This document shows, piece after piece, positions 35,603 to 44,343 of a stretch of DNA of 64,000 nt (positions are counted from its first letter, which is position 1; each line of letters begins with the position of its first letter). The notes beneath the pieces were generated by a model, which saw only the letters and a program-made list of their open reading frames with translations, was not told the origin of the DNA and did no database searches. The stretch lies in the NCBI GenBank assembly GCA_002422685.1, contig DITC01000056.1, positions 38,533 to 102,532 of the forward strand. Reading direction: 5' to 3'. This stretch comes from Thauera sp. UBA6194. Its GTDB lineage: Bacteria > Pseudomonadota > Gammaproteobacteria > Burkholderiales > Rhodocyclaceae. The position numbers and the translations under genes are program-made.

Positions 35603-36760
35603 ATGCAGAACTTCGACTTCTACAACCCCACCCACGTGGTCTTCGGCGAAGGCACGATCGCCCGCCTGGACGAGCTGGTGCCCGCCGATGCGCGCGTGCT
35701 GGTGCTCTATGGCGGCGGCAGCGCCGAGCGCAACGGCACGCTGGCCGAGGTGCAGGCCGCGCTCGGGCAGCGCAGCGTGCAGCGCTTCGGCGGCATCGAG
35801 CCGAACCCGACCTACGAGACGCTGATGCAGGCGGTCGAGCTGATCCGCCGCGAGGGCTGCGATTTCCTGCTCGCCGTGGGTGGCGGCTCGGTCATCGACG
35901 GCACCAAGTTCGTAGCCGCCGCGGTCGGCCACGAGGGCGACCCGTGGGAGATCCTGCAGACGCGCGGCAAGAGCGTCTCCGGCGCCCTGCCCTTCGGCTG
36001 CGTGCTGACCCTGCCCGCGACCGGCTCGGAGATGAACTGCGCCTCGGTCGTCACGCGCAGATCGCTCAACGCGAAGCTCGGCTTCTTCAGCCGCCACGTG
36101 TTCCCGCGCTTCTCGGTGCTGGACCCGGTGAAGACCTACACCCTGCCCCCGCGCCAGATCGCCAACGGCGCGGTCGACGCCTTCGTGCACGTCACCGAGC
36201 AATACCTCACCTATCCGGTGAACGCCGCCGTGCAGGACCGCTATGCCGAGAGCCTGCTGCAGACCCTGATCGAAGTCGGCCCGCAGGCGCTGGCCACGCC
36301 GCAGGACTACGACGTGCGCGCCAACCTGATGTGGGCCGCCACACAGGCGCTGAGCGGACCGGTGGGCGCCGGCGTGCCGCACGATTGGGCCACGCACATG
36401 ATCGGCCACGAGATCACCGCGCTGCATGGCCTGGACCACGCGCAGACGCTGGCGATCGTGCTCCCCGCCCTGCTCGCCGAGCGCCGTGCGCCCAAGCGCG
36501 CCAAGCTGCTGCAGTACGCCGAGCGGGTGTGGAACATCCGCGCAGGCGACGAGGACGCGCGCATCGACGCCGTGATCGCGCGCACGCGCGCGTTCTTCGA
36601 GTCGCTCGGCGTGAAGACCCGCCTGTCGGACTACGGCATCGGCGCCGAAGCCATCGATGCGCTGGTCGCCCAGCTTGAGGCCCATGGCATGACCGCGATC
36701 GGCGAGCACCGCGACCTCGACCTCGCCACCAGCCGCCGCATCCTCGAAGCCTGCGTCTGA
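35603..36760 (+). CDS. Iron-containing alcohol dehydrogenase (YqhD-like)
   Basis: A 385-residue group III dehydrogenase. It begins NFDFYNPTHVVFGEG, and GGGSAERNG and VGGGSVIDGTKF form the cofactor site. Metal ligands are expected from D in GAVDAFVH and the His residues in MIGHEITALHGLDHAQ. YqhD uses NADPH to reduce a range of aldehydes. Forty bases separate it from the Old Yellow Enzyme gene, so the two probably form an operon for reducing reactive aldehydes and enones. Confidence 0.92.
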   Translation: MQNFDFYNPTHVVFGEGTIARLDELVPADARVLVLYGGGSAERNGTLAEVQAALGQRSVQRFGGIEPNPTYETLMQAVELIRREGCDFLLAVGGGSVIDGTKFVAAAVGHEGDPWEILQTRGKSVSGALPFGCVLTLPATGSEMNCASVVTRRSLNAKLGFFSRHVFPRFSVLDPVKTYTLPPRQIANGAVDAFVHVTEQYLTYPVNAAVQDRYAESLLQTLIEVGPQALATPQDYDVRANLMWAATQALSGPVGAGVPHDWATHMIGHEITALHGLDHAQTLAIVLPALLAERRAPKRAKLLQYAERVWNIRAGDEDARIDAVIARTRAFFESLGVKTRLSDYGIGAEAIDALVAQLEAHGMTAIGEHRDLDLATSRRILEACV

Positions 36761-36800
36761 GCCCGCAACACGCACCGTACAAGCCCGAAGGAACCCCTGA

Positions 36801-37898
36801 ATGACCGCACTTTTCGAGCCTTTCAAGCTCAAGGACATCACCCTGCGCAACCGCATCGCCGTGCCGCCGATGTGCCAGTACATGGCCACCGACGGCGTAG
36901 TCAATGACTGGCACCGGGTGCATTACCCCGCGATCGCGCGCGGCGGCGCCGGCCTGGTCATCGTCGAGGCGACCGCCGTGTCGCCCGAAGGCCGCATCAC
37001 CCCGAACTGCACCGGCCTGTGGAACGACGCCCAAGCCGCCGCGCTGGCGCCGATCGCCGCGTCGATCAAGGCCGCGGGCGCAGTGCCCGGCATCCAGATC
37101 GGCCACGCCGGCCGCAAGGCCAGCGCAAACCGCCCGTGGGAGGGCGACGACCATATCGCCGCCGACGATGCGCGCGGCTGGGCGACGATCTCGCCCTCGG
37201 CGACCGCCTTCGGCGCCAACCTGCCCAAGGTGCCGCGCGCGATGACGGTGGAAGACATCGCCCGCGTGCGCGAAGACTTCGTCGCCGCCGCCCGCCGTGC
37301 GCGCGAGGCCGGCTTCGAGTGGCTGGAGTTGCACTTCGCCCACGGCTATCTCGCCCAGAGCTTCTTTTCGGTGCATGCCAACCAGCGCGACGACGCCTAT
37401 GGCGGCAGCTTCGAGAACCGCAGTCGCTTCCTGCTCGAGACCCTGCAGGCGGTGCGCAAGGTGTGGCCGGAGCACCTGCCGCTGACCGCGCGCTTCGGCG
37501 TGCTCGAATACGACGGCCGCGACGAAGAGACGCTGGCCGAATCGATCGAGCTCACCCGCCAGTTCAAGCGCGAAGGACTCGATCTGCTGAGCGTGAGCGT
37601 GGGCTTCTCGACGCCGACCGCGAACATCCCCTGGGCGCCGGCCTTCCTCGCCCCGATCGCCGAACGCGTGCGCCGCGAAGCGGGACTGCCGGTGGCCTCG
37701 GCCTGGGGCATCGACAACCCGGCCACCGCCGACGCCACCGTGCGTGACGGCCAGCTCGACCTGGTGATGATCGGCCGCGCGCATCTCGCCAACCCGCACT
37801 GGCCGCTGCAGGCCGCGCGCGCGCTCGGCGTCGAGCGCCCGACCTGGGTGTTGCCCGCGCCGTACGCGCACTGGCTCGAGCGCTACAGAAGCGCCTGA
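36801..37898 (+). CDS. Old Yellow Enzyme-family NADPH:flavin oxidoreductase (YqjM/XenA class)
   Basis: A 365-residue FMN TIM-barrel ene-reductase. Class markers are a short N-terminal LKDITLRNRIAVPPMCQY with the regulatory Cys of the thermophilic/YqjM class, QIGHAGRKAS with the His pair near the active site, HFAHGYLAQSFFS, and MIGRAHLANP. It reduces activated C=C bonds of enones or nitro compounds. The upstream alcohol dehydrogenase may handle the aldehyde group of the same compounds (inference). Confidence 0.92.
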   Translation: MTALFEPFKLKDITLRNRIAVPPMCQYMATDGVVNDWHRVHYPAIARGGAGLVIVEATAVSPEGRITPNCTGLWNDAQAAALAPIAASIKAAGAVPGIQIGHAGRKASANRPWEGDDHIAADDARGWATISPSATAFGANLPKVPRAMTVEDIARVREDFVAAARRAREAGFEWLELHFAHGYLAQSFFSVHANQRDDAYGGSFENRSRFLLETLQAVRKVWPEHLPLTARFGVLEYDGRDEETLAESIELTRQFKREGLDLLSVSVGFSTPTANIPWAPAFLAPIAERVRREAGLPVASAWGIDNPATADATVRDGQLDLVMIGRAHLANPHWPLQAARALGVERPTWVLPAPYAHWLERYRSA

Positions 37899-37913
37899 TC
37901 CGTGCAGCGCCCG

Positions 37914-39284
37914 TCAGGACGACGGGCGCTGCAGCGCGCGGCCCTTGTCGACGTAGGCGGAAAACTCGCTATCCGGCACCATGCTGCCGCCTGTGCCCCA
38001 CACCAGATGCGTGGCCCGGGCGAGCCGCGCCGGGGTGGCGCCGATGCGCCCGAGATAGGCTGCATCGCGCAGCACACGCACCATGCCCGGCACGCCGGCG
38101 AGCGCCGAAGGCTCCAGGCGCAGCCCTTCCTCGTCGTGAGCGAGCGCCAGCAGCCGGAACAGCGCCTCGTCGCGCACCGTGTAGTAGCCGTCGATGAGGC
38201 GCTGCATGGCCTTGCCGACGAAGCCGGACGGACGGCCCACCGCCAGCCCGTCGGCCGCGGTGACGTTGTCGATGCCGAAGTCCTGCACGCTGACCTCATC
38301 GTGCAGCCCGGTGTACACGCCCAGCAGCATGCAGGGCGAATGCGTGGGCTCGGCGAAGATGCAATGCACCGCATCGCCGAACGCGAGCTTGAGCCCGAAG
38401 GCCACACCGCCCGGCCCACCCCCGACGCCGCAGGGCAGATACACGAACAGCGGATGCTCCGCATCGACGCGCACGCCGGCGCGCTGCAGTTGCCCGGCCA
38501 GGCGCTCGGCTGCGACCGCGTAGCCGAGAAAGAGCTGCGGCGAGTTCTCGTCATCGACGAAGTGGCAGGCCGGGTCGGAGGCCGCCTCGCGCCGCCCCTG
38601 CTCCACCGCCACGCTGTAGTCCGAGGCGTGTTCGACCACCGTGACGCCGCTCGCGCGCAGGCGCTCCTTCTTCCACTGCCGCGCATCGGCCGACATGTGC
38701 ACCGTGGCCTGGAAGCCCAGCTTGGCGCTCATGATGCCGATCGACAGGCCGAGGTTGCCGGTGGAGCCGACCGCGATGCGGTGACGCCCGAAGAACGCAC
38801 GCGCCGCATAGCTGGCCAGCACCGTGTAGTCGTCGCCCGCGCGGATCAGCCCGGCCTGCAGCGCCAGCCGCTCGGCGTGCCACAGCACCTCGTGGATGCC
38901 GCCGCGGGCCTTGATCGAGCCGGAGATCGGCAGCGCATTGTCGGTCTTGAGCCACAGCGCGCCGGCGGCGTTCAGGCCCACCTCGCCCGTCTTCCCCGCC
39001 TCTTCGAGGATGCGGCGCTGCAGCTTCGGCAACGGCACGATGCCCGACTCGATGATCCCGCCGGCGGCCGCGGTCTCGGGAAACACCTTGGCGATGTAGG
39101 GCGCGAAACGCTGCAGCCGCGCGCTGGCGTCGGCGACGTCGTCTGCGCCCAGGCCGACATCGGCGAGCGCCGTCGCTGCCGGCGCGATGCCGGGGTTGAA
39201 CCAGCTCGTCTCGCGCAAGGCGACCAGGTCGCGGATGAGGGGATGACTGGCGCACCAGGCTTCGAGGGATTTGCCGTGGATCAT
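37914..39284 (-). CDS. dsdA: D-serine ammonia-lyase
   Basis: A 456-residue PLP enzyme that converts D-serine to pyruvate and ammonia. The PLP Lys is in ISGSIKARGG; the phosphate-binding glycine loop is GSTGNLGLS, and YLPCGVGGGPGGV follows. Length matches DsdA. The start follows CGGAG; a longer in-frame start adds basic, non-conserved sequence. It lies 31 bases downstream of padR on the same strand and may be co-transcribed with it. No dsdX or dsdC gene is nearby, so regulation may differ from the enteric system. Confidence 0.92.
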   Translation of the reverse strand: MIHGKSLEAWCASHPLIRDLVALRETSWFNPGIAPAATALADVGLGADDVADASARLQRFAPYIAKVFPETAAAGGIIESGIVPLPKLQRRILEEAGKTGEVGLNAAGALWLKTDNALPISGSIKARGGIHEVLWHAERLALQAGLIRAGDDYTVLASYAARAFFGRHRIAVGSTGNLGLSIGIMSAKLGFQATVHMSADARQWKKERLRASGVTVVEHASDYSVAVEQGRREAASDPACHFVDDENSPQLFLGYAVAAERLAGQLQRAGVRVDAEHPLFVYLPCGVGGGPGGVAFGLKLAFGDAVHCIFAEPTHSPCMLLGVYTGLHDEVSVQDFGIDNVTAADGLAVGRPSGFVGKAMQRLIDGYYTVRDEALFRLLALAHDEEGLRLEPSALAGVPGMVRVLRDAAYLGRIGATPARLARATHLVWGTGGSMVPDSEFSAYVDKGRALQRPSS

Positions 39285-39315
39285 GAGCGCTCCGGGGGCG
39301 TGATTGCGGTGAAGG

Positions 39316-39912
39316 TCAGCGCGCCTCGGGCGCGCCGGGAGTGACGGATAGCGTGCTGGCTGCGGGCGCCGCGGCGCCCTCCTCGCCAAGCACCTCGAGC
39401 GCCTCGTCGTACCAGGCGATCCAGCCCTGCTCGTACTGGATGCCGGCCTTGAGGATCAGATGGTGGATGCGGCGCTTGCGCGTGGGCTCGGCCTCGGGCG
39501 CAAAGTCGCGCGCCTCGATCGCGCGGTAGGCGCGCAGCTTGTCGGCGTGCAGCGCGCGCCGGCGCGCGAGTTCGGGCACCATGTCGAGCGGCCCGACGAC
39601 TGCATCCGCGCGCAGGCGGACGAGGAACTCGTCGCGCAGGTCGGCCAGCGGCGCAGCCTCGGCCGCCCAGCGCATCAGCTCGTTGCGCCCGGCGGGCAGC
39701 ACGGCGTAGGTGCGCTTGCGCGTGCGGCCAGCTTCGGGGTCGGGCTCGGAGCGGATCCAGCCCGCCTTTTCCATGCGGCCGAGCTCGCGGTAGATCTGCT
39801 GGTGGGTGGCCTGCCAGAAGTGGCCGATGGACTTGTCGAAGCGCCGCGCCAGGTCGTAGCCGGACGAGGCTTGTTCGAGCAGCGAGGTGAGCAGGGCGTG
39901 GGCGAGCGACAT
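39316..39912 (-). CDS. PadR-family transcriptional regulator
   Basis: A 198-residue regulator. Residues 1-80 form the winged helix of PadR proteins (LLTSLLEQASSGYDLARRF, HQQIYRELGRMEKAGWI), with a helical C-terminal dimerisation part. No ribosome site precedes the ATG: the upstream strand reads CTCCGCTC. A promoter at 39920-39948 would start the transcript within about 7 bases of the ATG, so the message is probably leaderless. Two palindromic sites upstream probably bind this protein and control both padR-dsdA and the divergent fatty-acid fusion gene. Confidence 0.88.
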   Translation of the reverse strand: MSLAHALLTSLLEQASSGYDLARRFDKSIGHFWQATHQQIYRELGRMEKAGWIRSEPDPEAGRTRKRTYAVLPAGRNELMRWAAEAAPLADLRDEFLVRLRADAVVGPLDMVPELARRRALHADKLRAYRAIEARDFAPEAEPTRKRRIHHLILKAGIQYEQGWIAWYDEALEVLGEEGAAAPAASTLSVTPGAPEAR

Positions 39913-39919
39913 GAGCGGA

Positions 39920-39948
39920 GTCTAGCCGTGCGCCGCTCGACAATGCAA
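39920..39948 (-). promoter_or_regulatory. padR promoter overlapping its operator
   Basis: On the minus strand the -35 is TTGCAT (39943-39948), the spacer is 17 bases, and the -10 is CTAGAC (39920-39925). The -35 lies inside the palindrome at 39943-39958, so bound PadR would block polymerase (autorepression). Confidence 0.5.
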
Positions 39949-39958
39949 CGCGTTGCAT
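39943..39958. promoter_or_regulatory. PadR operator 1 (perfect palindrome)
   Basis: ATGCAACGCGTTGCAT is a perfect 16-base palindrome. The core TGCAAC-N2-GTTGCA recurs at 39984-39997 with the centres 40 bases apart, close to four helical turns, as expected for two dimers on one DNA face. Confidence 0.65.
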
Positions 39959-39983
39959 AGTTGGCGGCGATCTTCTACAGTTC

Positions 39984-39997
39984 TGCAACTGGTTGCA
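39984..39997. promoter_or_regulatory. PadR operator 2
   Basis: TGCAACTGGTTGCA carries the same half-sites as operator 1 (TGCAAC and GTTGCA) around an unmatched TG centre. It lies in the 5' region of the fusion gene at 40189. The rest of 39913-40188 holds no gene that I can support. Confidence 0.6.
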
Positions 39998-40188
39998 TAG
40001 TCGGGCGGGGACTGCCTGCCGACGCGCGCGCTCCTCCCTCCCCTCTGGCGCGCGCGTCGGCTCCCTCGCGTCCTCGTCCGACCATGCGGCCAGCCCCGAA
40101 CAAGACCAACCGGAATCACACGGCACCCATTCGGGCCCCGGGCGCGGAATCCCGGGCCCAAGATCCAAAATCAATTGCGAGCGAGACG

Positions 40189-43092
40189 ATGGCCACCTAC
40201 CCGAACCTCTTCCGTCCCCTGGACCTCGGCTTCACCACCCTGCCCAACCGCTTCCTGATGGGCTCGATGCACGTCGGCCTGGAAGAGGCCGAGGGCGGCT
40301 TCGAGCGCATGGCGGCCTTCTACGGCGAGCGCGTGCGCGGCGGCGTCGGGCTCATCGTCACTGGCGGCATCGCGCCCAACGCCGAGGGCCGGCCGTGGAG
40401 CGGCGGCGCCACGCTGACCACCCCGGAAGAAGCCGCACACCATCGCGTGATCACCGACGCGGTGCACCGCGAGGGCGGCAAGATCGCCATGCAGATCCTG
40501 CACTTCGGCCGTTACGCCTACCACCCCGAGCTGGTCGCGCCCAGCCCGATCCAGGCGCCGATCTCGCCCTTCGCGCCGCGCGAGCTGTCCGCCGCCGACG
40601 TCGAGCGCACGATCGAGGACTTCGTGCGCTGCGCCGAGCTCGCCCGCGCTGGCGGCTACGACGGCGTCGAGATCATGGGTTCCGAGGGCTACCTGATCAA
40701 CGAGTTCATCGTCGCCCACACCAACAAGCGCAGCGACGAATGGGGCGGCGCGTACGAGAACCGCATCCGCTTCGCCACCGAGATCGTGCGCCGCACGCGC
40801 GAACGCCTGGGGCGCGAGTTCATCATCATCTTCCGGCTGTCGATGCTCGACCTGGTCGAGGACGGCTCGAGCTTCGAGGAGGTGGTGCAGCTCGCGCAGG
40901 CGATCGAGGCCGCCGGCGCCACGCTGATCAACAGCGGCATCGGCTGGCACGAGGCGCGCATCCCCACCATCGCCACCTGCGTGCCGCGCGCCGGCTTTGC
41001 CTGGGTGACGCAGAAGCTCAAGGACCACGTCGGCATCCCGCTGATCGCCACCAACCGCATCAACACGCCCGAGATCGCCGAAGGCATCCTCGCCGAGGGC
41101 AAGGCCGACATGGTGTCGATGGCGCGGCCCTTTCTCGCCGACCCGGACTTCGTAAACAAGGCCGCCGAAGGCCGCGGCGCCGACATCAACACCTGCATCG
41201 CCTGCAACCAGGCCTGTCTGGACCACACCTTCAGCGGCAAGATCACCTCCTGCCTGGTGAACCCGCGCGCCTGCCACGAGACCGAGCTGGTGATCGAGCC
41301 GACCACCACGCCGCGCAGCATCGCCGTGGTCGGCGCCGGCCCGGCGGGCCTCGCCTTCGCCACCACCGCCGCCGAGCGCGGCCACAAGGTCACGCTGTTC
41401 GAGGCCGGCGCGCGCATCGGCGGCCAGTTCAACATCGCGATGCAGATCCCGGGCAAGGAAGAGTTTGCCGAGACCTTGCGCTACTTCGGCCGCCGCATCG
41501 AGCAGACGGGCGTGGCGCTGAAGCTGAACACCCGCGTGACGGCCGCCGAGCTGGCCGGCCAGTTCGACGAGGTCGTGCTCGCCGCCGGCATCGTGCCGCG
41601 CGTGCCCGACATCGAAGGCGTGGATCACCCCAAGGTGCTCGGCTACCTGGACGTGCTGCGCGACAAGAAGCCCGTGGGGCGCCGCATCGCCATCCTGGGC
41701 GCGGGCGGCATCGGCTTCGACGTCGCGGAATATCTTAGCCACGAGGGCGTCAGCCCCAGCCTGGCGCCGGAAAAGTTCTACGCCGAATGGGGCATCGACG
41801 CCCGCTACGCGCGCCGCGGCGGCCTCATGAAGCCGCATCTGGACACCGCCCCGCGCGAGATCGTGCTGCTGCAGCGCAAGACCAGCAAGGTCGGCGAAGG
41901 CCTGGGCAAGACCACGGGCTGGATCCACCGCACCGCGCTGAAGAACCGCGGCGTGCAGATGATCCCGGGCGCCACCTACCAGCGCATCGACGACGCCGGC
42001 CTGCACGTGACGATCGGCGGCAAGGACGAGGTGCTGGCGGTCGATAACGTGATCCTGTGCACCGGCCAGGAACCGCAGCGCGAGATGCAAGCGGCCTTGC
42101 GCGAAGCCGGCATGCGGGTGCACCTGATCGGCGGCGCCGACGTGGCCGCCGAGCTCGACGCCAAACGCGCGATCAAGCAGGGCGTCGAACTCGCCGCCAG
42201 CATCGAGAAGGCCGGCTCCACCCCCGCCCTGGTCGCCGGCCAGCTCCCCGCCTCCCCCGGCGGCACCGGCATCCCGCTGCCGCAGTTCGACACCCTGCGC
42301 ATCGGCCTCGACGGCCAGGTCGCCGTCGTCACGCTGAACCGCCCCGACAAGGCCAACGCGATGAACCTGCAGATGTGGCAAGACATCCGCGCCGCGATGC
42401 AGTGGGTGGATCGCACGCCTGCGGTGCGCGTGGCGGTGGTGCACGGCGCGGGCGACAACTTCTGCGCCGGCATCGACCTGCAGATGATGATGAGCATCCT
42501 GCCCACGGTGAAGGACGCCTGCGAGGCGCGCACGCGCGAGAACCTGCGTAACCTCATCCTCGACCTGCAGGACACGCTCACCAGCCTCGAGCGCTGCCGC
42601 AAGCCGGTGCTCGCCGCCATCCATGGCGCCTGCGTGGGCGGCGGCGTGGACCTGATCGCCTGCGCCGACATGCGCTACTGCGCGGCGGAGACGTATTTCT
42701 CGGTCAAGGAGATCGACCTCGGCATGGTCGCCGACGTCGGCAGCCTGCAGCGCCTGCCGCGCCTGATCGGTGACGGCATGGTGCGCGAGCTGGCCTACAC
42801 CGGGCGCAAGCTCGGCGCCGCCGAAGCGGGACGGATCGGGCTGGTGAACCGGGTCTTCGACAGCCCCGAGGCCTTGCTGGAGGGCGTGATGCAGCTCGCC
42901 CACGCCATCGCCGCCAAGTCGCCGCTGGCGGTGCGCGGCACCAAGGACATGCTCAACCACGCCCGCGACCACAGCGTGGCCGACGGCCTGGACCGCGTCG
43001 CCACCTGGAACGCAGCGATGCTGATGTCCGAGGACCTGCAGGCGGCGATCCGCGCGGGCATGACGCGGCAAGCACCGAAGTTCCGCGACTGA
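40189..43092 (+). CDS. 2,4-dienoyl-CoA reductase / delta3,5-delta2,4-dienoyl-CoA isomerase fusion
   Basis: A 967-residue two-enzyme protein. Residues 1-690 are a FadH-type 2,4-dienoyl-CoA reductase: FMN TIM barrel, 4Fe-4S ligands C336, C339, C343 and C355, an FAD motif VGAGPAGLAF near 380 and a second GAGGIG near 505. Residues 700-967 are a crotonase: oxyanion-hole segments GDNFCAGIDL and HGACVGGGVDL, and catalytic E841 and D849 in KEIDLGMVADVGSLQRLP, 8 apart like Glu196/Asp204 of rat ECH1. A Pro/Gly-rich linker (about 685-698) joins them. These are consecutive steps in beta-oxidation of fatty acids with odd-numbered double bonds. Start chosen at the first conserved FadH residue. Confidence 0.9.
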   Translation: MATYPNLFRPLDLGFTTLPNRFLMGSMHVGLEEAEGGFERMAAFYGERVRGGVGLIVTGGIAPNAEGRPWSGGATLTTPEEAAHHRVITDAVHREGGKIAMQILHFGRYAYHPELVAPSPIQAPISPFAPRELSAADVERTIEDFVRCAELARAGGYDGVEIMGSEGYLINEFIVAHTNKRSDEWGGAYENRIRFATEIVRRTRERLGREFIIIFRLSMLDLVEDGSSFEEVVQLAQAIEAAGATLINSGIGWHEARIPTIATCVPRAGFAWVTQKLKDHVGIPLIATNRINTPEIAEGILAEGKADMVSMARPFLADPDFVNKAAEGRGADINTCIACNQACLDHTFSGKITSCLVNPRACHETELVIEPTTTPRSIAVVGAGPAGLAFATTAAERGHKVTLFEAGARIGGQFNIAMQIPGKEEFAETLRYFGRRIEQTGVALKLNTRVTAAELAGQFDEVVLAAGIVPRVPDIEGVDHPKVLGYLDVLRDKKPVGRRIAILGAGGIGFDVAEYLSHEGVSPSLAPEKFYAEWGIDARYARRGGLMKPHLDTAPREIVLLQRKTSKVGEGLGKTTGWIHRTALKNRGVQMIPGATYQRIDDAGLHVTIGGKDEVLAVDNVILCTGQEPQREMQAALREAGMRVHLIGGADVAAELDAKRAIKQGVELAASIEKAGSTPALVAGQLPASPGGTGIPLPQFDTLRIGLDGQVAVVTLNRPDKANAMNLQMWQDIRAAMQWVDRTPAVRVAVVHGAGDNFCAGIDLQMMMSILPTVKDACEARTRENLRNLILDLQDTLTSLERCRKPVLAAIHGACVGGGVDLIACADMRYCAAETYFSVKEIDLGMVADVGSLQRLPRLIGDGMVRELAYTGRKLGAAEAGRIGLVNRVFDSPEALLEGVMQLAHAIAAKSPLAVRGTKDMLNHARDHSVADGLDRVATWNAAMLMSEDLQAAIRAGMTRQAPKFRD

Positions 43093-43113
43093 GGCGCGCG
43101 CCTGAAAATGAAA

Positions 43114-43136
43114 CGCGGCCGGGATGACCGGCCGCG
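43114..43136 (+). terminator. Hairpin after the fusion gene
   Basis: Perfect 9-bp GC stem CGCGGCCGG/CCGGCCGCG with a 5-base loop, starting 21 bases past the stop. No T-run follows. Confidence 0.45.
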
Positions 43137-43154
43137 CTGCGATGAGCTTAGAGC

Positions 43155-43178
43155 GTGAGCACGTGAGCACGTGAGCAC
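43155..43178. repeat. Three tandem copies of GTGAGCAC
   Basis: An 8-base unit GTGAGCAC is repeated three times without interruption between the fusion gene and the PhnA-like gene. It is too short and unstructured to be a CRISPR or a known binding array; slippage is the simplest origin. Confidence 0.6.
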
Positions 43179-43220
43179 GGGAGAGCATGTCCGGCGCCCG
43201 CCCTCGGCGCGCCGTCAGGC

Positions 43221-43562
43221 TCAGTTCTTTTTGACGAACTCCGACTTCAGCTTCATCGCGCCGATGCCGTCGATCTTGCAGTCGATGTCGTGGTCGCCCT
43301 CGACCAGGCGGATGTTCTTGACCTTGGTGCCCACCTTCACCACCAGCGACGAGCCCTTGACCTTGAGGTCCTTGATCACGGTGACGCTGTCGCCGTCCTG
43401 CAGCGGGTTGCCGTTGGCGTCCTTCCACACCTTCTGCGCCTCGTCTTCCTGCGCGGCGGCCTGCTTGGGCCACTCGTGCGCGCACTCGGGACAGACGTAG
43501 TTGTCGCCGTCCTCGTAGGTGTATTCGGAGCTGCACGCGGGGCATTTGGGCAGGGTGGTCAT
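43221..43562 (-). CDS. YjdM/PhnA-family zinc-ribbon protein
   Basis: A 113-residue protein. The N-terminal zinc ribbon has CPAC and CPEC; the C-terminal PhnA domain has GDSVTVIKDLKVKGSS and LVEGDHDIDCKIDGIG. The E. coli relative was named for phosphonate use, but the function is not settled. It stands alone and is convergent with the fusion gene. Confidence 0.9.
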   Translation of the reverse strand: MTTLPKCPACSSEYTYEDGDNYVCPECAHEWPKQAAAQEDEAQKVWKDANGNPLQDGDSVTVIKDLKVKGSSLVVKVGTKVKNIRLVEGDHDIDCKIDGIGAMKLKSEFVKKN

Positions 43563-43611
43563 TCTGGTTCCTTGTGGTTCCGGGGCGCGGGCGCAGCCAG
43601 CGCCCGCGGCA

Positions 43612-44343
43612 TCAATCGATCGTGACCTTCATGGCCGGCGGGCGCAGGCCGCGGCGCTTGCGCTCGGCGGCGATGAGCTCGGCGATGTCGGTGTTCTTGT
43701 TCTGCAGCGCGAACGCGTCGGCGGACAGGCCCACGTCGCTCAATGCGTTCAGGTCGGTCTGGCGCAGCGCGAGCAGGCGCCGCACCACGTCGATGTGGCC
43801 GTTGCGCGCGGCGAACATCAGCGCGGTGCCCTTGTTCGGGGCGGGCGCGTTGACGTCGGCGCCAGCCGCCACCAGGCGCTCGAGCAGGGCCTCGCGGCCT
43901 TCGAAGGCGGCGTAATGCACCGGCGCCCAGCCGTCGTTGTTCACCGCCGCGCCGGCTTCGATCAGCTTTTCGGCCACTGCGGCGTGGCCGCGCAGCACGG
44001 CCAGCATCAGCGCCGAATCGCCGGCCAGGTTGCGATAGTCGATGCGCGCACGGTATTTCAACAAGGTGTCCACCGCGTCGAGTTGGCCTTCACGCGCGGC
44101 GAGGATCAGCAGCGAGTTGCCCTGTTTGTCCACGGTGTCGGGCGCGATGCCGCGATCGAGCAGGTCGGCGAGCTGGCGGCTGTCGCCCAGGCGTGCGGCG
44201 CTGAGCGCATCGTCGTAGCTGCCGGCGATGGTGGCGCAGGAGAACAGGCTGAAGACGGCGAGCGTGGTCGCAGCCAGCAGCTTGCGCGAGACAAGCGCCG
44301 GCGTGCGGCGCAGGGTGCGGGATTCAGGCAGGTTTCTGGACAT
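43612..44343 (-). CDS. Exported ankyrin-repeat protein
   Basis: A 243-residue protein with an N-terminal hydrophobic signal (SRKLLAATTLAVFSLFSC) and about four to five ankyrin repeats from residue 60 on, seen in NSLLILAAREGQLDAVDTLL, APVHYAAFEGREALLERLV and GTALMFAARNGHIDVVRRLL. Probably periplasmic and a protein-binding module; the partner is unknown. A Cys near residue 36 (SLFSCATIAGS) could be a lipobox but is not a clean one. The start overlaps the tatD stop by 20 bases, so it follows tatD in the same transcript. Confidence 0.85.
   Translation of the reverse strand: MSRNLPESRTLRRTPALVSRKLLAATTLAVFSLFSCATIAGSYDDALSAARLGDSRQLADLLDRGIAPDTVDKQGNSLLILAAREGQLDAVDTLLKYRARIDYRNLAGDSALMLAVLRGHAAVAEKLIEAGAAVNNDGWAPVHYAAFEGREALLERLVAAGADVNAPAPNKGTALMFAARNGHIDVVRRLLALRQTDLNALSDVGLSADAFALQNKNTDIAELIAAERKRRGLRPPAMKVTID

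Noticed and set aside
43155..43178. CRISPR-like repeat
   Set aside because: Units are 8 bases with no spacers.
40171..43545. 1124-codon open frame opposite the FadH-ECH1 fusion
   Set aside because: Antisense of a well-supported gene; composition is that of a shadow frame, with no motifs.
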